Counted from the first letter of the stretch, positions 1 to 9,666 are shown. The stretch: 64,000 nt of DNA from Pseudoxanthomonas sp. PXM01 (GCF_014851815.1 NZ_JACVAJ010000001.1:744001-808000); one strand, 5' to 3'. Numbers and translations are program-made. Notes: generated by a model not told the origin, from the letters alone.

Positions 1-528
1 GATGTCGCGCTCGTCGTCGCCCACGTAGACGCACTCGGCGATGGCGATGCCGATGCGTTCGGCGGCGACCTGCAAGGGCAGCGGATGCGGCTTCTTCTCG
101 GGCAGCGTGTCACCGCCGATCAGCACCGCGCAGCGATCGCTCCACCCCAGTTGCGGCAGGATGTCGCGCGCAAGGTACTCCGGCTTGTTGGTGACGATGC
201 CCCAGACGCTGCCCGCGGCCTCCAGGGCATCGAGCATCTCCGCCACGCCGTCGAACAGCACGCTGTGGCGGCCGAGCTCCTCCTGGTAGATCGTCAGGAA
301 TTCCGGTACCAGCGCGTCGCGCGTGCCCTGCTCCATGTCGGGGAATGCAGCCGCCAGCATGGCGCGCGATCCTTTCGACACATGCGGACGCAAACCTTCG
401 ATGGTCATCGGATCGATGCCGCGCGACGCGCGCATGCGATTGGCGGTCGCCAGCATGTCCGGCGCGCTGTCGAGCAACGTGCCATCCAGATCGAACAGCG
501 CGGCGCGCGGAAACCCCGTCGCCGTCAC
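1..528 (-). CDS. gph: Phosphoglycolate phosphatase (HAD family), 3' end cut by window
   Basis: HAD-superfamily phosphatase that hydrolyses 2-phosphoglycolate formed during DNA repair. The first 176 codons are in the window and the C-terminus lies beyond base 1. Seen: HAD motif I DLDGT near residue 13 with the aspartate nucleophile, the motif II region with IVTNKP, the lysine in EKKPHP, and motif III VGDDERD at the cut end. The GTG start at 528-526 overlaps the ubiG stop by four bases (GTGA), so the two genes are translationally coupled. The gph-ubiG pairing is common in gammaproteobacteria. Substrate is inferred from family and context; another small phosphoester is possible. Confidence 0.9.
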   Translation of the reverse strand, partial: MTATGFPRAALFDLDGTLLDSAPDMLATANRMRASRGIDPMTIEGLRPHVSKGSRAMLAAAFPDMEQGTRDALVPEFLTIYQEELGRHSVLFDGVAEMLDALEAAGSVWGIVTNKPEYLARDILPQLGWSDRCAVLIGGDTLPEKKPHPLPLQVAAERIGIAIAECVYVGDDERDI

Positions 529-1244
529 GGTTTCACCGCGCTGGCGAGGTAGTTCACGTCGGTGCGCGAGGTCAGACGGGCGCGCTGGCGCCATGGCTCG
601 TAGGCCAAGCCGGTGACGTCCTGCAACTGGAAGCCGGCTGCGCGCAGCCATGCGGCCAGTTCGGACGGGCGGATGAATTCCTTGTAATGATGCGTGCCCT
701 TCGGCAGCAGGCGCGCGATGTATTCGGCGCCGACAATGGCCAGGGCGAACGCGGCCGGCGTGCGGTTCAGCGTGGACAGGAACAGGTGGCCGCCCGGCTT
801 CAGCAGCGTGTGGCAGGCGCGGATGATCGACAACGGATCCGGCACGTGCTCCAGCATCTCCATGCAGGTGACCACATCGAAGCTGCCCGGCCGCTCTTCA
901 GCCAACGACTCGACCGAGCGCAACTGGTAGTCGACCTGCACACCGGATTCGAGCTTGTGCAACCGCCCCACCTTTACCAGTTCAGGAGCCAGGTCGATCG
1001 CGGTGACCTGGGCGCCCTCGCGCGCCAGCGCCTCGCTCAGCAGGCCGCCACCACAGCCGACGTCCAGTGCGGCGGCATTCGTCAGCATCGCGCGCTCGCG
1101 CACGTACTGCAGGCGGACAGGGTTCAAGGCGTGCAAGGCCTTCTGCGGGCCATCCGGATCCCACCAGCGGTTGGCCAACGCGCCGAACTTGTCGAGCTCG
1201 GCCTGGGTGAAGTTGTCGTCGCGGGGCGAAGTCGTGGTCGTCAT
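525..1244 (-). CDS. ubiG: Bifunctional ubiquinone O-methyltransferase UbiG
   Basis: SAM-dependent class I methyltransferase that performs both O-methylations in ubiquinone biosynthesis. The product is 239 residues, the usual UbiG length. Seen: the N-terminal [13 protein letters not shown] segment typical of UbiG, SAM-binding motif I DVGCGGG at residues 61-67, the acidic ribose-binding residue in VTAID, and the [13 protein letters not shown] motif. The ATG at 1244 was chosen because upstream residues in frame do not resemble UbiG. It is 37 bp downstream of the amidohydrolase and overlaps gph by four bases, all on the minus strand. Confidence 0.95.
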   Translation of the reverse strand: MTTTTSPRDDNFTQAELDKFGALANRWWDPDGPQKALHALNPVRLQYVRERAMLTNAAALDVGCGGGLLSEALAREGAQVTAIDLAPELVKVGRLHKLESGVQVDYQLRSVESLAEERPGSFDVVTCMEMLEHVPDPLSIIRACHTLLKPGGHLFLSTLNRTPAAFALAIVGAEYIARLLPKGTHHYKEFIRPSELAAWLRAAGFQLQDVTGLAYEPWRQRARLTSRTDVNYLASAVKP

Positions 1245-1281
1245 GGCGCCATTGTAAGGCCGACCCGACGACCGCGCCGGA

Positions 1282-2622
1282 TCAGGACAGGCGGATGCCG
1301 GCGATCCGTTCGCGCCATTGCCGCGCATTGGCGATGACGCCCTCGATGTCGATCTCCACCAGCACGCGCTGCCGCAGCTTCGGCCGGCCAGCGATCCACA
1401 CGTCGCTGACCTGCTGTCGCCCGGTCGCGTAGATCAGCTGCGACACCACGTGGTGCAGCGGCTGGGTTTCCAGTGCGGACAGGTCCACGCAGACCAGGTC
1501 GGCCTCCTTGCCCGGCTCGATCGAGCCGATGCGGTCGTCGAACCCGATCGCCTTCGCACCGCCCAGCGTGGCCGCGCGCAGCGCGCTGAACGCATCCAGC
1601 GCCGCCGCATCCTGCGCCACCGCCTTGGCCAGCAGTGCAGCGGTGCGGGTTTCGCTGAACATGTCCAGGTCGTTGTTACTGGCGCAGCCGTCGGTACCCA
1701 CCGCCAGCGTCACGCCCGCGCGCTCCAGCGCGCAGGCCGGACAGAAGCCGGACGCCAGCTTGAGGTTGGATTCCGGGCAGTGCACCACGCTGACGCCGCG
1801 CTCGGCGCAGAGGTGGATTTCCGCCTCGGTCAGCTGGGTCATATGGATGGCGATCAGGCGGTCGTTGACCAGACCCAGCCGGTCCAGGCGCGCGATCGGG
1901 CGCTGGCCGTATTTCTCCAGCGACTGTTCGACTTCCTGCGCCGTCTCGTGCAGGTGCAGGTGCACCGGCACGTCCAGCTGGTCGGACAGCATGCGCACGC
2001 GTTCGAAATTGGCGTCGTTCACCGTGTAAGGCGCATGCGGCGCGAACGCGGTGGCGATCAGCGCGTCGTCGCGCCACTGGTCATGGACTTCGCCGGCTTT
2101 CTCGAAGTACTCGTCGTCCGAGGATGCCCACGCCGTCGGAAAATCGATCACCGGCAGGCCGACACGCGCACGGAAACCGTGGTGCTTGTACGTGGCCGCC
2201 TGCACGTCGGGGAAGAAGTAGTTCTCGTTGACGCAGGTGGTGCCGCCGCGGAGCATCTCGGCGATCGCCAGGGTGATGCCGTCGGCCACGAAGTCCGGAC
2301 CGATCACGGCGCCCTCGATCGGCCAGATGTGTTCCTGCAACCAGACCTTCAACGGCAGGTCGTCGGCGACGCCGCGCAGCAGCGTCATCGGGTTGTGCGT
2401 ATGCGCGTTGACCAGGCCGGGGATCAGCGCTGCATCGGGGCGCGACACCGTCTCCCGTGGCACGAAGCGCTCACGCGCCTCGGCCACCGGCAGGATCGCG
2501 ACGATACGGCCGCCGGTGACGGCGACCGCATGGTTTTCCAGCACCACCCCGTGCGGGACGACCGGCACCACGAAACCGGCTTCGATCAACAGGTCGCAGG
2601 CATCGGGAGTACGGTCGTTCAT
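1282..2622 (-). CDS. mtaD: TRZ/ATZ-type amidohydrolase (5'-methylthioadenosine/S-adenosylhomocysteine deaminase-like)
   Basis: Zinc amidohydrolase, 446 residues. Family members deaminate 5'-methylthioadenosine or S-adenosylhomocysteine, or act on N-ethylammeline-type triazines. Seen: metal ligands in NAHTHNP (H74, H76), later HLHLHE and [12 protein letters not shown] segments, and the [16 protein letters not shown] motif with the catalytic aspartate. The ATG at 2622 begins [10 protein letters not shown]. It sits 11 bp after a small membrane gene and directly before ubiG, whose reaction makes S-adenosylhomocysteine, which fits an SAH-salvage role. That link is inference; substrate cannot be told from sequence. 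Confidence 0.85.
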   Translation of the reverse strand: MNDRTPDACDLLIEAGFVVPVVPHGVVLENHAVAVTGGRIVAILPVAEARERFVPRETVSRPDAALIPGLVNAHTHNPMTLLRGVADDLPLKVWLQEHIWPIEGAVIGPDFVADGITLAIAEMLRGGTTCVNENYFFPDVQAATYKHHGFRARVGLPVIDFPTAWASSDDEYFEKAGEVHDQWRDDALIATAFAPHAPYTVNDANFERVRMLSDQLDVPVHLHLHETAQEVEQSLEKYGQRPIARLDRLGLVNDRLIAIHMTQLTEAEIHLCAERGVSVVHCPESNLKLASGFCPACALERAGVTLAVGTDGCASNNDLDMFSETRTAALLAKAVAQDAAALDAFSALRAATLGGAKAIGFDDRIGSIEPGKEADLVCVDLSALETQPLHHVVSQLIYATGRQQVSDVWIAGRPKLRQRVLVEIDIEGVIANARQWRERIAGIRLS

Positions 2623-2633
2623 GGAACCTCGGT

Positions 2634-2843
2634 TCAGAATCCCAGCGTATAGGTCAGGCCGATGGCGCCGGCCCCGAACAGCAGCCAGCACAGCAGCATC
2701 AGCGCCAGCGCACGGCCGTAGCTCAGCCGCGGCACGGCCGGAAACAATCTTGCGAGGCTGGCGTTCCAGCACAGCATCACGCCCAGCCCGGCGAGCAATA
2801 CGCCGATGGCCCAGACGCCGAGGTAGAGCGCGAGCTGCCCCAT
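2634..2843 (-). CDS. Small two-helix membrane protein, function unknown
   Basis: 69-residue protein with two predicted transmembrane helices, roughly residues 5-24 and 43-65, joined by a short polar loop (NASLARLFPAVPRLSYGRA). The ATG at 2843-2841 shares one base with the efp stop (TGATG), indicating coupled translation; a GTG one codon upstream (2846) would overlap the stop entirely. Eleven bases separate it from the amidohydrolase gene. I do not recognise a named family. Confidence 0.75.
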   Translation of the reverse strand: MGQLALYLGVWAIGVLLAGLGVMLCWNASLARLFPAVPRLSYGRALALMLLCWLLFGAGAIGLTYTLGF

Positions 2844-3409
2844 CACTTCACGCGGCTGACGTATTCACCGGTGCGGGTGTCGACCTTGATGATCTCTTCC
2901 TGGCCGACGAACAGCGGCACGCGCACGACCGCGCCGGTTTCCAGCGTCGCCGGCTTGCCGCCGGTACCGGCGGTATCGCCCTTCACGCCCGGGTCGGTCT
3001 CGGTGATCTGCAGTTCGACGAAGTTCGGCGGGGTCACCTGGATCGGGTTGCCGTTCCACAGCGTCACCACGCAGTCTTCCTCGCCCTTGAGCCACTTCTC
3101 GGCGCCGCCCATGCCGGCCTTGTCGGCCTGCACCTGCTCGAAGGTCTCCTGCTGCATGAAGTGCCAGTACTCGCCGTCCGTGTACAGGTACTGCATGTCG
3201 GTATCCACCACGTCCGCCGCCTCGACCGAGTCGGTGCTCTTCATGGTGATTTCCTGCACGCGGCCGCTCTTGATCAGGCGGTACTTTACGCGGGTGAACG
3301 CCTGGCCCTTGCCCGGCTTGACGTACTCGGTGTCGGTGATGATCGCCGGGTCGTTGTTGATCAGGATCTTCATCCCGTTCTTGACGTCGTTCATGCCGTA
3401 ACTGGCCAT
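2843..3409 (-). CDS. efp: Elongation factor P
   Basis: Translation factor that relieves ribosome stalling at polyproline stretches. The product has 188 residues: KOW-like N-terminal domain followed by two OB domains. Lys34 lies in the loop [10 protein letters not shown], the site that EpmA/EpmB beta-lysylate; the epmB gene is divergently transcribed 104 bp away, so the modified form is expected here. EpmA is not in the window. ATG at 3409 is preceded by AGGAG. It is the first gene of an operon running to gph. Confidence 0.97.
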   Translation of the reverse strand: MASYGMNDVKNGMKILINNDPAIITDTEYVKPGKGQAFTRVKYRLIKSGRVQEITMKSTDSVEAADVVDTDMQYLYTDGEYWHFMQQETFEQVQADKAGMGGAEKWLKGEEDCVVTLWNGNPIQVTPPNFVELQITETDPGVKGDTAGTGGKPATLETGAVVRVPLFVGQEEIIKVDTRTGEYVSRVK

Positions 3410-3461
3410 GCTGCTGCTCCTGGAGGTAAGGCGTACCCGCCGCGCGAGGCGGCCGGCCGGA

Positions 3462-3502
3462 TAGAATGTGGGAACCCGCCGGACCCGGCGGGTGCTTGTT
3501 TT
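3462..3502 (+). promoter_or_regulatory. epmB promoter -10 and start-proximal hairpin
   Basis: TAGAAT at 3462-3467 is a likely -10. Starting seven bases later is a perfect 8-bp stem (3474-3481 with 3486-3493, 4-nt loop) followed by GCTTGTTTT. The hairpin would form at the very 5' end of the epmB transcript. It could instead be a weak terminator-like element; no clear -35 is visible. Confidence 0.4.
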
Positions 3503-3512
3503 CAGACCCGAC

Positions 3513-4532
3513 ATGATAACCGCAGCCCCCGAACCCCGACAGCCCGCCCAGTGGGCCGCATCCCGCTGGCAGCAGGCCTGGCGCGATGCCGTGCGCGATC
3601 CGCGCGAGCTGCTGGCGCTGCTGGGGCTGGAGGCGCTGGCCGGCCGGGTGTCGGATGAGGCGGCGGCACAGTTCCCGCTAAGGGTGCCGCGCGGCTTCGT
3701 CGCGCGCATGCGCCACGGGGACGCGCAGGACCCGCTGCTGCGCCAGGTGCTGCCGCTGGACCACGAAATGCAGCCCGTTCCCGGCTACGGCCTGGACGCG
3801 GTCGGCGACGGTGCCGCCCGCAGCGGGACCGGGGTGATCCAGAAGTACCGCGGCCGTGCCCTGCTGGTCGCCACCGGCAGTTGCGCGATCAACTGCCGCT
3901 ACTGCTTCCGCCGCCATTTCCCCTATTCCGACGAAACCGCCGCCCGCGACGGCTGGCGCGAAGCGGTCGACCTGATCCGCCACGACGACAGCATCGAGGA
4001 AGTGCTGCTGTCCGGCGGCGATCCGCTGTCGCTGTCGAACGCCAAGCTCGCCGAACTGACCGACGCGTTGGCCGGTGTCCCGCACCTGCGACGCCTGCGC
4101 ATCCACAGCCGGCTGCCCGTGGTCCTGCCCGAGCGCATCGACGAGGGCCTGATCGCCTGGCTGTCCGGCCTGCCGTGGCCGGTCACCGTGGTCATCCATG
4201 CCAACCATGCCAACGAGTTCGATGCCACGGTCGACGTGGCGCTCGCACGCCTGCGCGCTGCCGGTGCGCACCTGCTCAACCAGGCGGTGCTGCTGCGGGG
4301 TGTGAACGACGATGTCGACGCCCTCGTCGCGCTCAGCGAACGGGGTTTCGCGGCCGGCGTGCTGCCGTACTACCTGCACCAGCTCGACCGGGTGGCCGGC
4401 GCGGCCCATTTCGAGGTCGAAGACGCCCGCGCAAAGGCGCTGCATGCGGCCCTGGCTGCCCGCCTCTCCGGCTACCTGGTGCCGCGGCTGGTACGGGAAG
4501 TCGCCGGCGATACCGGCAAGCGTCCGCTCTGA
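3513..4532 (+). CDS. epmB: EF-P beta-lysylation protein EpmB (lysine 2,3-aminomutase-like)
   Basis: Radical SAM enzyme, 339 residues, that converts L-alpha-lysine to (R)-beta-lysine for EpmA-mediated attachment to EF-P Lys34. Seen: the CxxxCxxC iron-sulfur motif CAINCRYC (C124, C128, C131), the [12 protein letters not shown]-contact segment, and the C-terminal [13 protein letters not shown] and [15 protein letters not shown] segments with PLP-site character. It lacks the long C-terminal extension of catabolic lysine aminomutases. Divergent from efp, matching its partner role. The ATG at 3513 gives MITAAPEPR. Confidence 0.95.
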   Translation: MITAAPEPRQPAQWAASRWQQAWRDAVRDPRELLALLGLEALAGRVSDEAAAQFPLRVPRGFVARMRHGDAQDPLLRQVLPLDHEMQPVPGYGLDAVGDGAARSGTGVIQKYRGRALLVATGSCAINCRYCFRRHFPYSDETAARDGWREAVDLIRHDDSIEEVLLSGGDPLSLSNAKLAELTDALAGVPHLRRLRIHSRLPVVLPERIDEGLIAWLSGLPWPVTVVIHANHANEFDATVDVALARLRAAGAHLLNQAVLLRGVNDDVDALVALSERGFAAGVLPYYLHQLDRVAGAAHFEVEDARAKALHAALAARLSGYLVPRLVREVAGDTGKRPL

Positions 4533-4573
4533 CGATCCGGCCGCGGGCCATGTCTGCATCTGCGACGGCTGCA

Positions 4574-4603
4574 TTGGACTCGTCTCACGTGTTCAGGTAT
4601 TAA
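4574..4603 (+). promoter_or_regulatory. Predicted sigma-70 promoter of fimX
   Basis: TTGGAC (4574-4579) and TATTAA (4598-4603) are separated by 18 bp, lie 27 bp upstream of the fimX ATG, and are more AT-rich than the surrounding DNA. Confidence 0.5.
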
Positions 4604-4629
4604 ACGCGCACCCCTCGCGGACACGCTGC

Positions 4630-6705
4630 ATGCAGATCGGCAAAGACACCACATTACGACTGACCCTGGTGGACGACAGCGCGGAAGACGCGGAGGCGAT
4701 CGTCTCCACGTTGCGCAACGGCGGCATCGCCGTGCGTCCCCTGCGACCGATCGACGCGGGCGAACTGGGGCAGATGGTGGCCGGCCAGCCGATGGACCTG
4801 CTGATCGCCTCGCGCAGCGCCAAGGGCATTCCGCTGGCCACGGTGCTGGGCCAGGTCGACGCCAGCGGCAAGGACATCCCGGTGATCGTGCTGGCCGATA
4901 CGATCAGCGAAACCGATCTGCTCGCCGACCAGGCGGCCGGTGCCCGCGCGGTCGCCCTGCGGGGCCGCCCGGAGCACGTGCTCACGGTGCTGCGCCGCGA
5001 ATGGGCCGATCTGGATGCGCGCCGTTCGCAGCGCCGGCTGGAAAGCCAGATGCGCGAAACCGAGCGCCGCTGCGATGCGCTGATCTCGTCCTCGCGCGAC
5101 CCCATCGCCTACATCCACGAAGGCATGCATATCCGTGCCAACGACGCCTACCTGGAGATGTTCGGCTTCGAATCGTTCGAGGACGTGGAAGGCCTGTCGC
5201 TGCTCGACCTGGTGGGTCCGCAGTACGTCAACGACTTCAAGGCCCTGCTGAAGAAGCTCAGCAAGGGCGAGGCGCCACCGCCGCGTTTCGAACTGGAAGC
5301 CCGCAGCATCGACGGCGACAGCTTCCCGGCCACGCTGGAGTTCGCCACCGCCACGTACGAAGGCGAGGCGTGCGTGCAGGTGGTATTCCGCCGGCGCGAG
5401 GAGTTCGACCCCGAACTCGCCCGCGAGGTCGAGGACCTGCGCCAGCGCGACATGGTCACCGGCCTGCTCAACCGCCCCACCTTCCTGCGCGAGCTGGAGA
5501 ATGCGGTGGCCCAGGTGGCCCGCGGCGAAGACCAGTACGCCCTGCTGCTGCTCGAACCCGACCACTACCAGCGCCTGCTGCAGGAGATCGGCATCGATTC
5601 GGCCGACGCCCTGGCCGCCGCCCTGGCGGCACGTCTGTCCGAGAAGCTGGACGAAGGCACCCTGGCCGCCCGTTTCGGCGAGCGCACCTTCGCCGTCCTG
5701 CTGCGGGGCAACCACGCGCAGACCGCGGCACTCGCGGAAAAGCTGCGGGCCTCCTACGCCTCGCACGTGTTCAATGTCGGCGAACGCTCGGCCTCGGTCA
5801 CCGCCAGCATCGGCGGCGTGCAGATCGGCGAGAAGATCGCCAGCGTGGGGCCGGTGCTGACGCGCGCGACCGACGGCCTGCAGACCGCCACCAACCTGGG
5901 CGGCAACCGCTTCGAGATCTTCGACCCCGGCGCCGTGGACCGCGCCGAGGAAGAGCGCGTGCAGAACTGGATCAAGCGGCTGCAGGAAGCGCTGCAGGAC
6001 GGCAGCTTCCGCCTGCACTACCAGCCGGTGGTCAACCTGCAGGGCGAGCCCGGCGAAGTGTACGAAGCGCTGTTGCGGCTGGAGTCCAACGGCGAAGTCG
6101 TGCCGCCGCAGTCCTTCATCGGTATCGCGGAAGAAAACGGCCTGCTCGATGCGATCGACCGCTGGGTGGTGAACCGCGCCATCGAGGTGCTGGCCGAACG
6201 CAAGCGCGCTGGCCGAGACACCCGCCTGGTGGTGAAGGTCAGCCCCGCGTCCTTCGCCGACAACCGCCTGCTCGACCTCATCGCCAGGCAACTCGCCGCG
6301 CACGACGTGCCGGGCGACCGGCTGTGGTTGCAGACACCCGAGGCCAAGGTGTTCACCCATCTGCGGCAGGCACAGGCCTTCCAGTCCGCCGCCGCCAAGC
6401 TCGGCTGCCAGGTGGGCCTGGAGCATTTCGGCGCCGGCCTGGACTCGTTCCAGCTGCTGTCGCACTTCCAGCCGACCTTCCTCAAGATCGACCGCGTCTT
6501 CAGTGAGGACCTGGGCAGGAACGCCGAGCACCAGCAGAAGATCCGCGAAATCGCCGAGCGCGCGCAGGCATTGGGCATCCTGACCGTGGCCGAGCACGTG
6601 CAGGACGCCGCGACGATGGCCTTCCTGTTCACGGCGAGCGTGGACTACGTGGAAGGCAACTTCCTGGCCGCACCCGGCCCTGCGATGAACTACGACTTCA
6701 GCTGA
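4630..6705 (+). CDS. fimX: FimX-type type IV pilus regulator (REC-PAS-GGDEF-EAL, degenerate)
   Basis: 691-residue cytoplasmic c-di-GMP receptor that controls type IV pilus assembly and twitching, acting with PilZ and PilB in xanthomonads. Order: degenerate receiver (about 1-130), PAS (about 140-250), degenerate GGDEF, EAL (from about 435). In the GGDEF domain the signature is replaced by GERTF. In the EAL domain EALLR is kept, but the catalytic DDFGTG loop reads EHFGAG. Both changes argue for a binding protein without cyclase or phosphodiesterase activity, as known for FimX. The ATG at 4630 has no strong ribosome site. No pil genes are nearby. Confidence 0.92.
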   Translation: MQIGKDTTLRLTLVDDSAEDAEAIVSTLRNGGIAVRPLRPIDAGELGQMVAGQPMDLLIASRSAKGIPLATVLGQVDASGKDIPVIVLADTISETDLLADQAAGARAVALRGRPEHVLTVLRREWADLDARRSQRRLESQMRETERRCDALISSSRDPIAYIHEGMHIRANDAYLEMFGFESFEDVEGLSLLDLVGPQYVNDFKALLKKLSKGEAPPPRFELEARSIDGDSFPATLEFATATYEGEACVQVVFRRREEFDPELAREVEDLRQRDMVTGLLNRPTFLRELENAVAQVARGEDQYALLLLEPDHYQRLLQEIGIDSADALAAALAARLSEKLDEGTLAARFGERTFAVLLRGNHAQTAALAEKLRASYASHVFNVGERSASVTASIGGVQIGEKIASVGPVLTRATDGLQTATNLGGNRFEIFDPGAVDRAEEERVQNWIKRLQEALQDGSFRLHYQPVVNLQGEPGEVYEALLRLESNGEVVPPQSFIGIAEENGLLDAIDRWVVNRAIEVLAERKRAGRDTRLVVKVSPASFADNRLLDLIARQLAAHDVPGDRLWLQTPEAKVFTHLRQAQAFQSAAAKLGCQVGLEHFGAGLDSFQLLSHFQPTFLKIDRVFSEDLGRNAEHQQKIREIAERAQALGILTVAEHVQDAATMAFLFTASVDYVEGNFLAAPGPAMNYDFS

Positions 6706-6737
6706 AAGCGGCCTTCGCCGCAGGTCCACGCAAAAGA

Positions 6738-6761
6738 AAAACCCGCCTTCCGGCGGGTTTT
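6738..6761. terminator. Bidirectional rho-independent terminator between fimX and htpX
   Basis: A 10-bp perfect stem (AAAACCCGCC with GGCGGGTTTT) around a TTCC loop. The A-tract on the left and T-tract on the right let it serve both convergent genes. Confidence 0.85.
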
Positions 6762-6785
6762 CCGTTCACGGCGACAGCGCAGGGA

Positions 6786-7667
6786 TCAGGCGAAGGTGCC
6801 CTGCTGGGCACGCAGCGCCGCGATGCGCTCTTCCAGCGGCGGATGGCTCAGGAACAGCTTCTTCATGCCCTGGCCGATGCCACCGGCGATGCCGAACGCT
6901 TCCACCTGCGCCGGCAGCGTGCTGGGACGCTGCTGCTGGTTGAGGCGCTCAAGCGCGGCGATCATCTTCTGGCGGCCCGCGTACGTGGCACCGCCCTGGT
7001 CGGCGCGGAACTCGCGGCGACGCGAAAACCACATCGCGATCATCGTGGCGAACAGGCCGAACACGACTTCCAGCGCCATCACGATGATGTAGTAGGCGAA
7101 GCCACGGCCACCTCCCTCGCGGTTGCCGGACAGGAAGCTGTCGACGATGCCGCCCACCACGCGCGCCAGCACGATGACGAAGGTGTTCAGCACGCCCTGC
7201 AGCAGCGCCATCGTCACCATGTCACCGTTGGCGACGTGGGCGACTTCGTGGCCCAGCACGGCTTCGGCTTCGTCCTGGGTCATCGAGCGCAGCAGGCCGG
7301 TGGACACGGCGACCAGCGCGTTGTTGCGGTTGGCGCCGGTGGCGAAGGCGTTGATCTCCGGCGCGTCGTAGATGGCAACTTCGGGCATGCCGATGCCGGC
7401 GGCCTGCGCCTGGCGCTGCACGGTGCTGACCAGCCAGCGTTCGGCATCGTTGCGCGGTTGTTCGATGACCACGGCGCCGGTGGCGCGCTTGGCCATCCAC
7501 TTGGAGGTCAGCAGCGAGATCAGCGAGCCGCCGAAACCGAAGATCGCCGCGAACACCAGCAGGCCGCCCATCTGGTTGGAATTGACGCCCAGCAGGGACA
7601 TGACGACGCTGGCCAAGGCCAGCACGGCCAGATTGGTAGCGAGGAACAACGCGACACGCGTGAACAC
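6786..7667 (-). CDS. htpX: Membrane zinc metalloprotease HtpX
   Basis: Inner-membrane M48 protease that degrades misfolded membrane proteins alongside FtsH. With the GTG start at 7667 the product is 293 residues, the E. coli HtpX length, beginning [24 protein letters not shown] lies upstream. Seen: two N-terminal transmembrane segments, the catalytic HEVAH at 140-144, two central hydrophobic segments, and [13 protein letters not shown] containing the third zinc ligand region. An upstream in-frame ATG exists, but its extension lacks family similarity. Divergent from gluQ. Confidence 0.95.
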   Translation of the reverse strand: MFTRVALFLATNLAVLALASVVMSLLGVNSNQMGGLLVFAAIFGFGGSLISLLTSKWMAKRATGAVVIEQPRNDAERWLVSTVQRQAQAAGIGMPEVAIYDAPEINAFATGANRNNALVAVSTGLLRSMTQDEAEAVLGHEVAHVANGDMVTMALLQGVLNTFVIVLARVVGGIVDSFLSGNREGGGRGFAYYIIVMALEVVFGLFATMIAMWFSRRREFRADQGGATYAGRQKMIAALERLNQQQRPSTLPAQVEAFGIAGGIGQGMKKLFLSHPPLEERIAALRAQQGTFA

Positions 7668-7787
7668 GACAGGGATCTCCGGAATGAGTGGTATGCAAAC
7701 GGTTACGACCGCAGAATTGCGGCTGTGCCCGCTTGAATTCAAGCGACTTCCTGACTGCGCGGTTCAGCTTTCCTCCTCTACTGACGA

Positions 7788-8705
7788 ATGAGCGACAACG
7801 TTCCCTCCCCGTATCGCGGCCGTTTCGCGCCCTCACCTACCGGTGCGCTGCATTTCGGATCGCTGGTCGCCGCGCTGGGAAGCTGGTTGCTGGCGCGCCA
7901 TCACGACGGTACGTGGCTGGTGCGCGTGGAGGATCTCGATCCGCCGCGCGAAGTCGCCGGCGCGGCCGAACAGCAATTGGCGACGTTGGCGGCATTCGGA
8001 CTGACCTCGGACGAGCCGGTTGTCTGGCAGAGCGCACGGCACGACCTCTACCACGATGCGCTGGCACGACTGCTGGCAATCGGCAGTGCCTTCGAATGCC
8101 GCTGCAGCCGCTCCGACCTCGCCGCGACCGGCGGCATCCATCGGCATTGCGTGGCGAGCGATCCCACCCGCACGCCGGCCATCCGGCTGCACGTACCCGA
8201 CGGCACCATCGTGGCCTTCGACGACGGCCTGCTGGGAAGGTTCGAACAGCATCTAGACCGCGAGGTGGGCGATGTCGTCCTGCGCCGCGCCGACGGCTTC
8301 TGGGCGTACCAGCTGGCCGTGGTCGTCGACGATGCAGACCAGCGCATCACCGATGTCGTCCGCGGCGCCGACCTGCTCGATTCCACACCCCGGCAGATCC
8401 TGCTGCAGCGGGCATTGGCCCTGCCCACGCCGCGCTACCTGCACCTGCCGCTGATCGTCGACGCGGATGGCAACAAGCTGTCGAAGTCGATGGCGTCGCT
8501 GCCCATCGACGACGGCGCCCCGCTGCCTGCCCTGCGGGCCGCGTGGGAAGCGCTGGGCCAGCCGGCGAGCGTGCTCGGGGGTGTCCCGGACGTGGCCACC
8601 GCCATGCGGTTCGCCCACCGCGAATTCCGCCCGGATCGCCTGCCAAAAGTGACATCACTGACGTTCGCTGCAGCGCACAACAATCCTGTCGCAGGCGCTG
8701 TCTAG
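7788..8705 (+). CDS. gluQ: Glutamyl-Q tRNA(Asp) synthetase
   Basis: 305-residue GluRS paralogue without the anticodon-binding domain; it glutamylates queuosine at position 34 of tRNA-Asp. Seen: class I signature region PSPTGALHFGSL (residues 15-26), LVRVEDLDPPR, the ECRCSRSD zinc-type cysteine pair, WAYQLAVVVDDADQ, and KLSKS as the KMSKS loop. Its TAG stop forms part of the -10 box before phaB1. It is a class I enzyme, so it is not EpmA, which is related to class II LysRS. Confidence 0.95.
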   Translation: MSDNVPSPYRGRFAPSPTGALHFGSLVAALGSWLLARHHDGTWLVRVEDLDPPREVAGAAEQQLATLAAFGLTSDEPVVWQSARHDLYHDALARLLAIGSAFECRCSRSDLAATGGIHRHCVASDPTRTPAIRLHVPDGTIVAFDDGLLGRFEQHLDREVGDVVLRRADGFWAYQLAVVVDDADQRITDVVRGADLLDSTPRQILLQRALALPTPRYLHLPLIVDADGNKLSKSMASLPIDDGAPLPALRAAWEALGQPASVLGGVPDVATAMRFAHREFRPDRLPKVTSLTFAAAHNNPVAGAV

Positions 8706-8708
8706 AAT
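8703..8708 (+). promoter_or_regulatory. Predicted -10 box of phaB1 overlapping the gluQ stop codon
   Basis: TAGAAT, of which TAG is the gluQ stop. The phaB1 ATG is 43 bp downstream and is preceded by AAGGAG. The -35 is weak. Confidence 0.4.
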
Positions 8709-8750
8709 CGGGTGGCCGTCGGCCTGCGACGGTCCAAGGAGATTCCCCAC

Positions 8751-9491
8751 ATGACATCGCGCGTCGCCCTGGTCACCGGCGGCACCGGAGGTATCGGTAC
8801 CGCCATCTGCAAGAAGCTGGCCGACATGGGCCACAAGGTCGCCACCAACTACCGCAACGAGGAAAAAGCGCGCGCGTGGCAGGCGCAGATGAAGGCGGAC
8901 GGTTACGACTTCGCGCTGGTCAAGGGCGACGTGACGTCGCCAGACGAAGCGCAGGCCATGGTGAAGGAAGTCGAGCAGACGCTCGGCCCTGTCGAGGTGC
9001 TGGTCAACAACGCCGGCATCACCCGCGACGGTACCTTCCACAAGATGTCCGCCACCCAATGGGGCGATGTCATCAACACCAACCTCAACTCGGTGTTCAA
9101 CGTCACCCGCCCGGTGATCGACGGCATGCGCGACCGCAAGTGGGGCCGCATTATCCAGATCAGCTCGATCAACGGCCTGAAGGGCCAGTACGGCCAGGCC
9201 AACTACGCGGCCGCCAAGGCCGGCATGCACGGCTTCACCATTTCGCTGGCGCGCGAGAACGCCAAGCTCGGCATCACCGTCAACACGGTCTCGCCCGGCT
9301 ATGTCGCCACCGACATGGTGATGGCGGTGCCGGAGGAAGTCCGCGCCAAGATCGCCGCCGACATCCCCACCGGCCGCCTCGGCAAACCCGAGGAAATCGC
9401 GTACGCGGTGGCCTTCCTGGTTGACGAGCAGGCCAGCTGGATCACCGGCTCGAACCTCGACATCAACGGTGGCCATCACATGGGCTGGTAA
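8751..9491 (+). CDS. phaB: Acetoacetyl-CoA reductase (first copy)
   Basis: Short-chain dehydrogenase, 246 residues, NADPH-dependent reduction of acetoacetyl-CoA to (R)-3-hydroxybutyryl-CoA for polyhydroxybutyrate. Seen: Rossmann motif TGGTGGIG near the N-terminus, NNAGITRDGTFHKM, the catalytic Ser in QISSINGLKGQYGQ, and YAAAK (YxxxK). The ATG at 8751 follows AAGGAGATTCCCC. Part of a phaB-phaR-phaB group. Without context it could be read as a FabG, but GITRDGTFHKM and the GGHHMGW C-terminus match PhaB. Confidence 0.9.
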   Translation: MTSRVALVTGGTGGIGTAICKKLADMGHKVATNYRNEEKARAWQAQMKADGYDFALVKGDVTSPDEAQAMVKEVEQTLGPVEVLVNNAGITRDGTFHKMSATQWGDVINTNLNSVFNVTRPVIDGMRDRKWGRIIQISSINGLKGQYGQANYAAAKAGMHGFTISLARENAKLGITVNTVSPGYVATDMVMAVPEEVRAKIAADIPTGRLGKPEEIAYAVAFLVDEQASWITGSNLDINGGHHMGW

Positions 9492-9521
9492 GCCTGCGAC
9501 ATTCCACCTCCACCGGTTTCC

Positions 9522-9545
9522 ACGACGCCCCGCAAGGGGCGTCGT
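9522..9545 (+). terminator. Hairpin after phaB1
   Basis: Perfect 10-bp GC-rich stem with a GCAA tetraloop and no T-tract. It likely stabilises the 3' end or terminates weakly. Confidence 0.5.
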
Positions 9546-9666
9546 CCGTTCCGATGCTGCGCAACATGTTTCCTTCCCTGAACAGGGGATCCCTGCCTTG
9601 TGGCCTGTTGCAAGGGCTGTTGCGCTGCGTCATGCTGCCGTCATACGCGTTTAGAGCGAAGACTCA

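Noticed and set aside
4654..6729. Long antisense frame across fimX
   Set aside because: Mirror of the fimX codon pattern; no recognisable protein features.
7788..8705. EpmA (partner of EpmB)
   Set aside because: Class I GluRS signatures and KLSKS show it is glutamyl-Q tRNA(Asp) synthetase; EpmA is LysRS-like class II.
8751..9491. FabG (fatty-acid synthesis reductase)
   Set aside because: The phaR neighbour and PhaB-type GITRDGTFHKM and GGHHMGW segments favour acetoacetyl-CoA reductase.
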